DNA of 64,000 nucleotides from Macropodus opercularis (lineage: Eukaryota > Chordata > Actinopteri > Anabantiformes > Osphronemidae), in assembly GCA_030770545.1 (NCBI GenBank), contig CM061096.1, positions 15,357,501 through 15,421,500 of the forward strand, written 5' to 3'. The position numbers were made by a program, and so were the translations under genes. The notes beneath the pieces were generated by a model. The model did not search any database, was not told the DNA's origin, and saw only the letters and a list, made by a program, of their open reading frames with translations. Of the stretch, positions 34,601-44,859 are shown piece after piece (the first letter of the stretch is position 1; every line of letters starts with the position of its first letter).

Positions 34601-37600
34601 GAGTACAGGTGCTGTCTGTTTCTCACAAAGGCATCAAGCTGCTGAAGATGGTGAGAAGCGGATCCGCGGCTTCAGACTACTTCCGAGTGCTGAGGCCTTA
34701 CAGGTAATTCTTAGGATGTTGGAAACATTAAAATTTGGTGTCGCTGTGCTTTTGTGCAAGTTTATATTGAAGTAGAATTTGAGAAAACGAATCGGTTGTG
34801 TAGTTCTGTGTTGAGTGATTTGACCCCTGACCTCTCCCTCTCTGCTCCTCTGCCACTTCCTGGTTTCGCTGATGGCTTCCTTTCCAGCTACTCGGACATC
34901 CTCTTCGTGTCCATTCCATCGAGCAACATGCTGGAGTTCAACCTGACTAACGAGAAGCTGATCCTGTTCTCCGCCAAGGCCCCGCAGGTCAAACACATGA
35001 TCGACCACTTCCTCACAGAGCTCAAGAAGGTCAGAGGGCGTCTCAGTGCGTCTGTAGATTATATTTGTACTACGCTGATGACAAGGGGAAGGGAGAAATA
35101 ACCATCACAATGGCAGGACTATGTGTGAGTCTGTCAGTGGAGGTGTGGAACGTGGCTGCCTGCTGGTCAGTGTGAGCATGTCTTGTGTGTCAGGACTCCG
35201 AGTACGTGGTGGCCGTTCGAAACTACATCACGGAGGACAGGACTCTGCTCAGCTTCCACAAAGGAGACATCGTCAGGCTGCAGCAGCGGGACGGACTGGA
35301 GGCCGGTGAGACGCGCGTCTTTCTGTGCGTTTCGTTTCACTGTATGTGTTTGTTTCATTCCACCATGTGCTGTGTTTGTGTGCGTGTCCTCGTGCGTATG
35401 TGTGTGTTCAGGCAAATGTTACGGCTGCATAGTGAGGAAGAAGGTCATGCTTCTGGAAGAGCTGAAGAGAGACACTCCTGAATTTGGTGGGTTTGACTCG
35501 AGCCTGAATGTTTCACTTTGTTGTGTTGTCTGTGACACTGTGGGCTTGTTCATGTGTTTGCATGCGAACCTCTCTGTGACCATACTTGTGGTTCTTGTCT
35601 GTGTGTATGTTCAGGCTGGCGGTTTGGGGCTGTTTATGGAAAGTCGGGAGTGTTTCCCCGTGACTACGTCCGCCCTGTGGCGGCTCCAGACTTTTTGCTG
35701 CTCCCTGCTGAGCGAGTGGAGCCCAGAGACAGACACGGACGAGTCGCCGCCTCTGCTGCGTTGGCTGTCGCAATGGGCTCTGCGGTAGCTGCCCATGAGC
35801 TCGACCTCTCCACAGAGGTGCAAACCACTCATTTCTTAAGCTGTAGTCCAACGCTGAAACGTGATCACTACGGATAAGCTAAATGGCAGCACAAATTCAG
35901 CATGAATGTCGATTTGGTTTGCAGATATGTAGATATTTGTTTACATCCTCCTAATGTGGGGCTGTTCTTTGGCTTTTTGACCTATTGTGTGTGCATCAGG
36001 TGGTAAATGAGATGTACGGGGACGGTCTGAGCCTCGAGCAGGACGAGCTGCCTTTGCGCGGAGACTTCCACATGGCTGAGTTTGCCAAGAAGTACTTCAG
36101 AGACGCGCAGAGGAACAGGAGGTCTCACACACAATCACACGCTGCCAGCACACTGTGAAATAGTGTCACTTTAGGGTTACGTGGTCTGTTAGTGTGCATG
36201 CATACACATTCTCGATTAACTGCTTCCACAGCGATCAGAAAGCCAAGAAAGGGAAGGAAGGCAGGGATCCTGCTGACATGCTCAAATTCTCTAAGGTGAG
36301 CACAGCTCAGCATCCATTAGTTATGCTTAAACCTTAGTTTAGTTTCCCTCTTAACGTTGTGCGTTTGACTCCCCAGTCTCCAATCCAGGAGTCTCTGATC
36401 GACTTCTCAGACGGTGGGATGAACAGAGTGGCTGCTGACATCTTCCTAGGTGAGAAAAGAGCCACGGGAGGAAGAATAGGAGCTAGAATGATGTCAGTGT
36501 TTGTGGGTAGTGCATGTTTCATTTGGCTTGAACCTTCTATCTGAGAAATATAGATCAGATTAGGTTTGTTCACGCTCCCTGGTTGTTTTCCAGCTATAAT
36601 GAAGTTCATGGGGGACTTCCCACTGAAAGGCCAGACTGAGCAGGACCTGGTCGCCATGATACTGAAGGTACATGCAGATACCCATCCATCCATCCACACA
36701 TCCATCCATCCATCCATCCATCCATCCATCCATCCATCCATCCATCCATCCATCCATCCATCCACACATCCATCCATCCATCCACACATCCATCCATCCC
36801 ATCCATCCATCCATCCATCCATCCATCCATCCATCCATCCATCCATCCATCCATCCATCCATCCATCCATCCATCCATCCATCCATCCATCTGTCCATCT
36901 TCTTTTAGTTAAGTGCTGATCATGGCCTGATAAAGGATGAAGCTTACTGCCAGGTGATGAAGCAAGTCACTGCCAACACCAGCTCTAAGCCGTAAGCCTC
37001 TTCTGTTCTTGATACCAAATGCAGGTGCCTGCACAGTGGGAGGCTTGAAGTGTGGCTGTGTGTGTGTCTCCTGCACAGGGACAGTTGTCAGAGGGGGTGG
37101 AGGCTGCTGTATATCCTCACAGCCTTCCATCGCTGCTCTGATGTTATGAAGCCGTTCCTGCTGAGGTTTCTCCAGGACGCCTGTGCCGGTCCTGGGGTGC
37201 AGTACCAAGGTGGGACACCCACAGCCCATCACCTCACCTGGGTTGACTTCAATCATGCTTTTTGTGCTGATCCATCGCTTTCACGTCCGGCAGGCATTGC
37301 CAAGGCTTGTGAGCAGAATCTGAGGAGGACGTTTCAGTACGGCGGGCGTGTACAGTATCCCAATAGCATGGAGCTCAAAGCTATGCTGGTCAGTCTCTGA
37401 TTCAGCCTTCTTGACTTGAACGGTTGTTTAAAAGAGCCGAGATAAGCACCAAACGAACTTCATGAGGTTTTTTATAAATTACATCAAACGTACACGATTC
37501 TCTTCCTGTTCAGATTTTATGTACAGGTTTGTTTTTGACAGACTGGATCCTCCTGGGGCACAGGCAGGTTGTGCAGCTGCTCTTTGATGGAGGGATTTTT

Positions 37601-39765
37601 CAGTTAAAAATACCTTAAGGATGCAGTGCTGGCTTTGAGTCAGAGGACATTTGGCTGGGTCCTACGTTTGTCTGAGTCTTGAGTTTAGGCTGGAGACATC
37701 TGCAGACTGCAGACATCATACATTTTATAATGCGTCTGTCTGATGTATTAGGTCTCTCTTTTTGTATATTGGCAGGCTTGGCTGAAGGCTTGTCTAGAAA
37801 CGATTAGTCTTGGTCAGAAACAGTGTCAGTAGAGTCTATAAAGTTTTACTATGTGTGATAGGTATGTAAAACTATTTCAGGCATCTGTTGTATTTTAAGG
37901 AGCTGCTGTCCAACTCTCACTAGCAGCTTCATGATCCAAATCTCTGATCGGTCGTCTGTGTTGCAGGCTGGCCGGAGCTCTAAGAGACAGCTGTTCCTGC
38001 TGCCAGGTGGAATCGAGAGGCACTTGAAAATCAAGACGTGCTCTGTAAGTCAGATACGAGCTCACCACCAGGAAACAATGCTGCACTGATTGAAAAGATA
38101 AACACCATATGCCTTATGCTTATTTCTTTTTTGGGGAATTCACTCTTTGTAGGTGGCTTTGGATGTCATAGAGGAGCTTTGCTATGAGATGGGCCTGCAA
38201 AGAGCGGAGGCGTTGGATGAATATGCCGTTTTTCTGGTCACACACAGAGGTACTACATGATTTAGCATGGAAATGCAAACACCAGGAAGAAATGCAGAGT
38301 AACTCAGCCGTGTGCTGACGCAGGTCAGAATGTGCGTCCCCTGAACAAGCGGGAGTACATCCTGGACATCGCTACGGAGGCGGAGCCAGTGGACGCCAAC
38401 TACAGTCTGTGGTTCAGAAGAGTCATATGGAGTCTGGCTCTAAAGCTGGACAATGAGCTCTACGTCACCATGCACTACAACCAGGTAGAAACGACCCCTG
38501 AGTTTCACGCACAGTCGCTGATAACACGAGTGTGGATCCTCGTATCTTTGTCCAGGTGTTGCCAGACTACCTGAAGGCCTTGCTGAGTGTGATTCCTCAG
38601 GGTAAAGCCAGCGAACAACATCTGCAGCAGATTGCGAGGCTGGCTGCCCTACAGCACCGTGCCAAGGACGCCATCTACCTGCCCACCCTGTAAGCATAAA
38701 CCATGCATGGGAAGATAAATAGCCATGGAGAATCTAGCGGAATCTCAGCGGCTGTGTGTTTGTGTGGTTTCAGCCGTGAGGTGCAGGAGTGTGTCCCCCC
38801 ACAGTTCTACAGCAAGCAGGGTTCACAGCCGTGGCTGAACATGACAGTGCAACACATGCAGCAGGTCCAGCCGCTGAACCCACACCAGGCCCGCGCACAG
38901 TTCCTGGGTAAGACCACACATCTGTGTGTGTGAGCATGATTTGACAATTACATCCAAATGCATATTATTTCATGAATCTAGTGGGATAAAGATACTTTGG
39001 ATCATTTGAGAGTCCATCAAGGCTCCTATTACACCTCTGCCCTTCATGTTGCGGCGTTTTGTCCAGGTCTGGTCAGTGCCTTCCACATGTTCGGCTCTTC
39101 GTTCTTCTACATCCAGAGCTCGAGCTCTGCATCCATTCAAGCCCCCTGCATCCTCGCTGTGAATCTGAACGGACTGCACTTTCTTAACAAGGACACACAT
39201 GTACGTTGCACAACACGCTCACACTCGCCATCCAGTCATAAATCTTGGTTGTGTGATGCTGCATGTGAACAACTTGATGAGCGCTTGAATGAGGCAGATA
39301 AAACTAAACAAAGCGTTGGCGCCCTCTGCCGGCGTAGAAGCCCAATAACCTGAAAATATACCCTTACCTGCATGTGTATTTGCATGTATGTCTGCATTTA
39401 TGGTTTTGTGTGTTCTTATCGTGACCAGGAGGCCATGGTGCGTTTCCCTCTGAAGGAAGTTCAGTCAACTCGCACTCAAAGACCAACTTCAGGCTCCAGT
39501 TACCCGTACGTGGAGATGATGATAGGAGACCTGGTCAACCAGCGGATCACACAATTACAGCTGGAGCAGGTATGTGGGTATGAGCACGAGGCAGCGGCAG
39601 GGAGAGACAGATGTTCAGAAAAGCAAGGTTAACGGTGCAGGAGAACGTGTGTGTGTTTTCCAGGGCCTGGAGCTGTGCCGAGTCGTTGCCATGCACATGG
39701 AGAACATGTTGTCCGTCAGAGAAAAGAGACTCACCCTTCCACCAAGTGAAATCACCCTGTTATAG
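15465..39765 (+). CDS. myo15a: unconventional myosin XVa, stereocilia-tip motor (complete coding region, 65 coding exons)
   Basis: Myosin XVa is the hair-cell motor that carries whirlin, EPS8 and partners to stereocilia tips; loss in human (DFNB3) and mouse causes deafness. I traced exons 2-66 with GT-AG borders and continuous phase, giving about 4251 residues (human 3530). With the non-coding exon 1 this makes 66 exons, the same count as the human gene. Order: N-terminal extension 1-1811 (one exon), motor about 1840-2490 with P-loop GESGSGKT at 1923-1930, switch [10 protein letters not shown] at 1973-1981 and switch II DIYGFE at 2196-2201, IQ neck about 2510-2581, MyTH4-1, FERM-like region, SH3 about 3586-3665, MyTH4-2, FERM, and the PDZ-binding end ITLL. 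The extra length lies mainly in exon 2. Exon positions are in the module entries that follow. Confidence 0.97.
15777..16235 (+). repeat. LK-x-[AT]-S-[KR] motif repeats in myo15a exon 2
   Basis: Five spaced copies begin at 15777, 15930, 16023, 16125 and 16197 (residues 105, 156, 187, 221, 245): [32 protein letters not shown] and LLGASKLF. Human MYO15A has similar SLKGTSRLF and VLKSTSKLM near its N-terminus, so this is an ancestral motif with more copies here. Confidence 0.8.
19425..20625 (+). repeat. protein-coding tandem repeat array near the end of myo15a exon 2
   Basis: Eight clear units start at about 19740, 19866, 19980, 20103, 20220, 20331, 20433 and 20550 (residues 1426, 1468, 1506, 1547, 1586, 1623, 1657, 1696). 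Two degenerate units precede them at 19425 and 19599. The core reads L-S-[SG]-A-L-x-N-x-N-L-R-x-A-[ST]-Y-R-L-P-[DN]-G, usually followed by a basic or TR ending. Spacing is 34-42 residues with Ser/Pro-rich linkers. DNA similarity between units is moderate, so they are old and kept at the protein level. I know no domain of this kind. Confidence 0.9.
22592..22633 (+). repeat. (TG)n microsatellite in myo15a intron 6
   Basis: Uninterrupted run of about 21 TG units. Confidence 0.97.
22742..22768 (+). repeat. (CA)n microsatellite in myo15a intron 6
   Basis: About 13 CA units, roughly 110 bases after the (TG)n tract and complementary to it. Confidence 0.95.
23169..23174 (+). other. 6-nt microexon 8 of myo15a (Ile-Glu)
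   Basis: The sequence cctgcag|ATCGAG|gtagcg provides an acceptor, two codons and a donor in phase 0 between exon 7 (ending Ala-Gln-Gln) and exon 9 (starting Ile-Leu-Glu-Ala). Human MYO15A reads QQIKILEA here, so the two residues Ile-Lys/Glu are needed to match the family. Without this exon the protein would lack two residues. Confidence 0.85.
27880..28391 (+). other. myo15a neck exons 24-26 (IQ motifs)
   Basis: Exons 27880-28055, 28152-28236 and 28338-28391 (residues 2495-2599). Three IQ-like stretches are seen: around [19 protein letters not shown], then [17 protein letters not shown], then [17 protein letters not shown]. They should bind light chains or calmodulin. Exon 26 is a short charged linker rich in Glu and Arg. 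Confidence 0.85.
28464..30787 (+). other. myo15a tail exons 27-35 (first MyTH4 domain and following region)
   Basis: Exons: 28464-28545, 28629-28759, 28846-28941, 29014-29249, 29326-29516, 29948-30020, 30171-30362, 30442-30551, 30693-30787 (residues 2600-3001). MyTH4 hallmarks include [26 protein letters not shown] and [17 protein letters not shown]. The donor of exon 33 (GTCAGT at 30363) is chosen because it keeps phase with exon 34; this border is a little less certain than the others. Confidence 0.85.
31397..33750 (+). other. myo15a low-complexity linker exons 36-42
   Basis: Exons: 31397-31532, 32154-32501, 32706-32770, 32913-33111, 33226-33373, 33450-33543, 33630-33750 (residues 3002 to about 3371). 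They code a disordered linker: Gly-rich, then a His/Gln-rich stretch in exon 37 (32222-32310), Pro/Ala-rich parts and Gln-rich helices in exons 38-39. [16 protein letters not shown] in exon 41 matches human KPDPHEEALMILKGQM and anchors the alignment. Confidence 0.8.
33835..35029 (+). other. myo15a tail exons 43-48 (FERM-like region)
   Basis: Exons: 33835-33950, 34049-34108, 34220-34295, 34364-34479, 34585-34703, 34888-35029 (residues about 3372-3581). Conserved family stretches include [49 protein letters not shown] and the segment [20 protein letters not shown], which resembles the last lobe of a FERM domain. Confidence 0.87.
35194..36295 (+). other. myo15a tail exons 49-53 (SH3 domain)
   Basis: Exons: 35194-35305, 35412-35486, 35615-35817, 36000-36121, 36232-36295 (residues 3582-3773). 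The SH3 fold covers [20 protein letters not shown], the distal hairpin and [10 protein letters not shown]. An Ala-rich helix region ([16 protein letters not shown]) and [13 protein letters not shown] follow, as in human. Confidence 0.88.
36377..37388 (+). other. myo15a tail exons 54-58 (second MyTH4 domain)
   Basis: Exons: 36377-36449, 36594-36667, 36909-36991, 37079-37209, 37294-37388 (residues 3774-3925). MyTH4 motifs include [34 protein letters not shown] and [17 protein letters not shown]. Intron 55 is filled by an (ATCC)n repeat that ends 17 bases before the exon 56 sequence. Confidence 0.9.
36681..36891 (+). repeat. (ATCC)n tetranucleotide microsatellite in myo15a intron 55
   Basis: About 210 bases of ATCC units with a few ACACATCC interruptions. 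It makes long false open frames on both strands (His-Pro-Ser-Ile and Met-Asp-Gly-Trp repeats), which are not genes. Confidence 0.97.
37967..39765 (+). other. myo15a tail exons 59-66 (FERM domain and PDZ-binding C-terminus)
   Basis: Exons: 37967-38044, 38153-38249, 38324-38484, 38556-38689, 38774-38907, 39067-39200, 39429-39569, 39664-39765 (residues 3926-4251). FERM stretches include [45 protein letters not shown] and [18 protein letters not shown]. The protein ends LPPSEITLL, identical to human, the ligand for the PDZ domain of whirlin. Intron 58 (37389-37966) shows nothing notable. Confidence 0.95.
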
Positions 39766-40457
39766 CACGAACATGCACAGAGACATCACGATGCATCTAC
39801 CTCTACTTTACAAATAGAATATTTTAATATTTAAAGATTACGTTTCCTTGATGAGTGTGAAAACTTTTAAAAACTATTTAAGACTTGGACATCATCACTT
39901 TGTCAGAATAGTTGCCAATTAAATTCTTGTTGGCTGACAAATTGTTTAATTGCTGATCTTTTTGTACACAACACATAGACAGATACATAGTGTAGGCTTC
40001 ATAAACGTACATGCTCCATGTACGGAACGTGTCCATGCGACATGAGAAGAGTCAGACCCGAGGACATTTCTTAATCATTTTTAAGTGGAACAGTTGCGGA
40101 TCTTGACTGAGACTACAATGAAAAAAGCTTCTATAATTAACTTCGGGAGATTTGTACAATATGTTATGATCAGCTTTACTGTGGGAGCACTGAATTAAAA
40201 TAGTTGTGGTCTTTGTTTTGCACAGAATGAAAGTTAAATCTGCTGCTGTGGTTATTGTTGCACAAAGAAATGGTGCAAAACTGGCATAAATACATCTTTG
40301 ACAAATCCTTGAAATGTACATGTTACAGGCCACACCAAGACTTTGCACTATGATTTATACTATATATACATATTGTACATAACTTGTAACTGTACATTAA
40401 ATTTAAGCTTGTAGCACAATGTATGCTAGTGTGAACTTACTTTTTATTCACTACACG

Positions 40458-40463
40458 AATAAA
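40458..40463 (+). terminator. candidate polyadenylation signal of myo15a
   Basis: AATAAA about 690 bases after the myo15a stop. A second hexamer occurs near 40520. Which is used cannot be told. Confidence 0.5.
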
Positions 40464-41029
40464 CTCTTACAACAAATATAATCCCCAATAGAGAAATGTA
40501 AACAAAATGTAAACAATCCAACAATAAATCCAGTTATGTCAATTGCTACCCTGCATTTTAATTTTATTCATAGCTATATTCTCAAGCACACAATTGAAAT
40601 AGACACAGATTTTAAAACACAAACATGATTTAAAATAAAAACGGGCACATTAGCCTCATAAACTTTCAAGCTTTTTAATTTGAGTCACGGAATTAAAAGA
40701 GTGGTGCAATTAAAAAACAGTGCCTCACGTTTTTATGTGAAATGTGGCTCTTGGGTTTTATTAATGTGACGCCTTTGTTTTATTTCGTAATGGAGGATTC
40801 TGTTTTTTATGGGGAGCTTTTTTATGTGACTTTATTTTTTCATGCTTTATTATGATTTATGATTGACATTTAGGAGGCTTTTTTGTTTTATTCTTTAATG
40901 CAAATACTTAAAGAAACGCTCAACTTCTAAAATCTTTACACATTAAAAGTTCTTTATTAGTATAGTTTTGTATTGTTGGTTTCATTTATTATACCAGACG
41001 CGCCGTTTTAACGGTAACATGACGCATGT

Positions 41030-41372
41030 GTGTGTGACGACCACACCGGTGCGTCCCGTGCTACAAACCCAACGCCCCATACGGAGCGCTCGGCTGTGTG
41101 GGCGTTTCAGGCTAAATTGCTCGCAGCTTCCTCTGCCCCTATTGGTTCACATCAACGGGGTCCGCGTGAACCGGGAGGAGGGGGCGACTGTGGTCAAACC
41201 CACCGCGACCCAAACGGCACCAGGAGGGAGAGGAGGGAGGAGAACCGCCGCCGCCGCAGCAGCAGCGTCGCAGCCCCGCTCCCAGTCTGCATGGGCTAGT
41301 CGGTTAGCTCCCTTAGCATCGCTACCATCGTGATTTCTCCCCGGTCGTGCCTCCCTGCTGCCCGGCTTCAAG
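41030..41372 (+). promoter_or_regulatory. CpG-rich promoter and 5' UTR of llgl1
   Basis: High CpG density compared with the AT-rich flank to the left, rising directly before the llgl1 start codon. No TATA box stands out. This is typical of a broadly expressed gene. Confidence 0.55.
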
Positions 41373-44300
41373 ATGATGAAGTTTCGGTTCCGTCGGCAGG
41401 GCACCGACCCGCAGAGAGAGAAGATAAAGCAGGAGCTGTTCGCCTTCAACAAGGTAAAGTAACGGGACCAGGGGAGAGAGGGGAGAGAGGGGAGGTTCCT
41501 CCTCGTCTCTCCTCCCGCTGCTCCTCCAAACTAGCGCAGGCTCATTTTTAAATTTGAAGTCCGCCCGTCGTTCCTGCGCTGACGCCAACACAAAGCGGCC
41601 GCTGCCTGGTGTCTGTTCAGGGGCTTTCATCTGGAACCAGGCCCGGGTTCACAATGAGCAGGAAACTTGATGTTGTCTCTGCAGATTGGCGCAATTAAGC
41701 CGCTGGCGGGGAATAAATCACCAGATTAACAAGATTAGCTTGAGTTGTGTGGCAGCAGTTTGACGCCTCGTGGTTGTCCTGATGTGGACCAGGACGCCTG
41801 TCACTCCGCGCTGTGACAGCCCGACCTCCGCCTCAGGAGCCGTGGCTGAACCCGAGTGTCTGCTTCCACGCTGCTCAACTTTGGCAGCACTTCCCACGCG
41901 GATGAAAGGCTGAGCATCCTGAACCCAGAGCGAACGTTTACATTACACTCGCGCAGCACGAAGCCTCGAAAGGCGCTGAGAGCCGCGCACACACGTCAGG
42001 CCGCCGCGTGGACGCCCCGCTGTGGCCTTGAGCCGTTCAGGGCCCGTGTGTGGAGCAGAGTGTCCCAAGAGCAGGGCTGTGCAAAGTTCGTCACCCTGCT
42101 CCTCACGGCTCTTCACAGGAGTATAAGGAGGTTTACTGGGTCAAAGTTTGGTCAAAAGCATGTGAAGGTGAAGCCAAACCTGACTCTTGGTTTGAACCCT
42201 TTTTGCTGGTTGGGTCAGAAACGGAAGCATAAGGTACTGGCTGTTCGCTTTATTAGGCACAGCTGCAGTAGAGTGAGGCTCATCCAGTCCAGTGTGCACG
42301 TCCGTGTGCGTGTGGAGACCTTTAGACATGTTCTGAGGCTGTCAAACGTCACACATGTGTTTTTTTAGGTTTGGCAGCAGCTGCCGTATCTGTGGCAGAG
42401 GTGGTCTCTCAGCAGGGGCTTCACTTTGATGTGACTTTGTTTGTCTCACATGCGGTTAATGTTTAACTTTGTTTGCAAGCCCTGACTCGTTCTCTCGGTT
42501 GCTGCTTTCTGTCCGTCCCTTTAAATGCTTTCACAGCCGTCTCGCCTCCTTTTCACAAGTGCAAGTAAAAGCTGTGAATTTATGTCCTAGCGCTTCATTT
42601 GCGCTTTCTTTCAAATTCATTGAGGGACTCCTCCCTTCAGACGCTTCGCTGTGTTTTAGGGAAAGTGTTGCGTTGAGTCATCTGTTATCCTCTCTCCTTC
42701 TCTTATAGACTGTGGAGCATGGGTTCCCCCATCAGCCTAGTGCTTTGGCCTTTGACCCCAAGCTGGACCTCATGGTTATCGGGACCAAGTCAGGAGCCAT
42801 CAAAGTGTATCCTTTGTCTTCAGTGAGCCCATGTGCCTGACAGCCAGGTTGTTTCTATGGTCTTGGCCAGAGTCTAATTGTATATGACCAATTCAGTTTT
42901 CAGAAAATGACTGTGGAGTTCTGTAAAGCAAACCTGAGAGCGGACTGTGTCCCTCAGTCCAACAGAGGCCTGCGGCTCAGAAACTACCTCAGAAAGCCCC
43001 TGAACAGAGGCAGGTGGAGAACAGATACTGTTTCTGTTCCTCCAGCGTTGTCCCTTTGCATCTTTTGAAGTGCTGCTCACAGCTCTGCAGTGCAGCCACA
43101 CTTCACACACGTCTTCCGCTGTGTGTGATGCCTCTGATGATTTCACCATTTAGCCTGCGACTTTCTCGGTAACGCTGCAGGATGATGGACGCGGTCGACG
43201 CTGCCTTTGCTGCGTTGTTGGTCTGAAACCTAACTGGGCTTAGTTGTGTTCTAGCTACCAGGTTGTGGATGCTGAGGAAAACCTGCCCGTGTATCCGCAG
43301 CAGGGCTGTTTATACAACCTCAGCTCAGTAGAGCGATGCGTTGCTGCGTGTGCCGTCTGCAGGGAGATGCACCGTCTGCACCACTGAACTGATTCTCATT
43401 ATTGTTGTAGTGACTGTTACTTCTGGCTGTAGAATGCTTTTCTGATTTATATTAGGAAATCATTTACAAGCATTTTTGAGTTTGTGCCGCCCTGACCCGC
43501 AGCCGCCCCCTTCCTGAGTTCAGACCTGAGTTAAGAGCCTTTTGCTCGCTGGCCTCACGTGTTTCACGTTCGTCTCGCGCGTTTACACCGAGCAGCAGTG
43601 AAGAGCGTTCACCAGGATTTATGGGTGCAAACGTGTCTGTGTGTGTATTTAAATGCGTCAGCCGTACACGGTTGTCTGGCCAGTGTGTGTAAATGAAGAC
43701 TGGTTCCGTGTGTGTGCAGATGCATAAGGCTGAAGAATGAACGCTTTGAGATGCAGTTCCTAGAGCGAGACAGAGAGACTGGTGGTACCAGGCACTGGTG
43801 CCCCAAAGGGAGGGGTTGGAGATAAACAGAGGCAGTGAGGAGTCAGAGACACAGGGAGGGGGGTGAAATAACTTGAATACATGTACCTGCTCTAAAAACA
43901 ATCTGCAATACTGCAAACAAGACGTCAGGCTTTTTAACGACTCACGAGTGGTTCTGGTGTTTTCCTACACCCTCTGTCCTGGTTGTTCGTGAGGCATTCA
44001 GGTACTTTTCTGAAGGAAAGTGTTTCTGACTTAAATCCCTGACATAAGATCAAAGCAGGAACTGAGTCATGGCTCCATGGGTTTGGAGAATCATTACACT
44101 TTTGTCTGGCCCAACAGTTCAGTGATATAATACAAGTCCTCACATTTGAGAAGCTGGATCCAAAACACATTTTGTGTTTCTATTGGAACATTTCCTCAAA
44201 AATGAACAAAATGATTAATCGATTCATTAAATCGCCTGTTCTTCGGCGCTAAAGCCAAGGTTCACGGTAACGGCAGGAGTTCACCACAGTTTTTGCTCTG

Positions 44301-44806
44301 AAACACAGTTCCAGTAAAGAAATAATAGACATTATGTAGAACAAATGTTTTCTGTGTGTGTGTCCACATTCCCTGATCGTCCCACACACTCTCTGACTGA
44401 GGTTTGACCTCTGCGTACGTGCCAGATACCTGCTTATACTGTACAACACGCACTTCCAGCTTGTACTGCCACACATGTGGTTTGACTCATTGCCTCTGTG
44501 ACCAAGGACTGGAAATGGCCAAATTGTGTTTAGTTACGTTAGTCAGAACTTGTGTGTTCTGTGCGATTTCTCCTCTGCAGCGTGTCCCGCAAGTTTCTTA
44601 CTCGTTCTCGGTCTCTGCGTGTTTATAAAGGCAGGGTCATATTACGCCCTGAGAGTTTCTGCTGCAACCACAAACTGGGGCTCGGCACGGGGAAGGGGAC
44701 AATGTGGTGTGGAGGGGTTTTTGTGCATGTGTGGGGGTGGTGGGCCGATTTTTGAGGAGTCGGCCTCCTGTTGTGGAATGCATGTTACGCTGCCCTGGGT
44801 TAACCC

Positions 44807-44859
<53 letters not shown>

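Larger units (their letters stand above)
39766..41372. other. myo15a 3' UTR and llgl1 promoter region
   Basis: The left part is AT-rich 3' UTR and flank; the right part (about 41030-41372) is GC- and CpG-rich and holds the llgl1 5' UTR with GCC/GCA repeats near 41247-41270. There is no sign of ALKBH5, which lies between these genes in human. Confidence 0.7.

Noticed and set aside
36334..36919. Open frames coding Met-Asp-Gly-Trp or His-Pro-Ser-Ile repeats
   Set aside because: Both are translations of the (ATCC)n microsatellite in intron 55.
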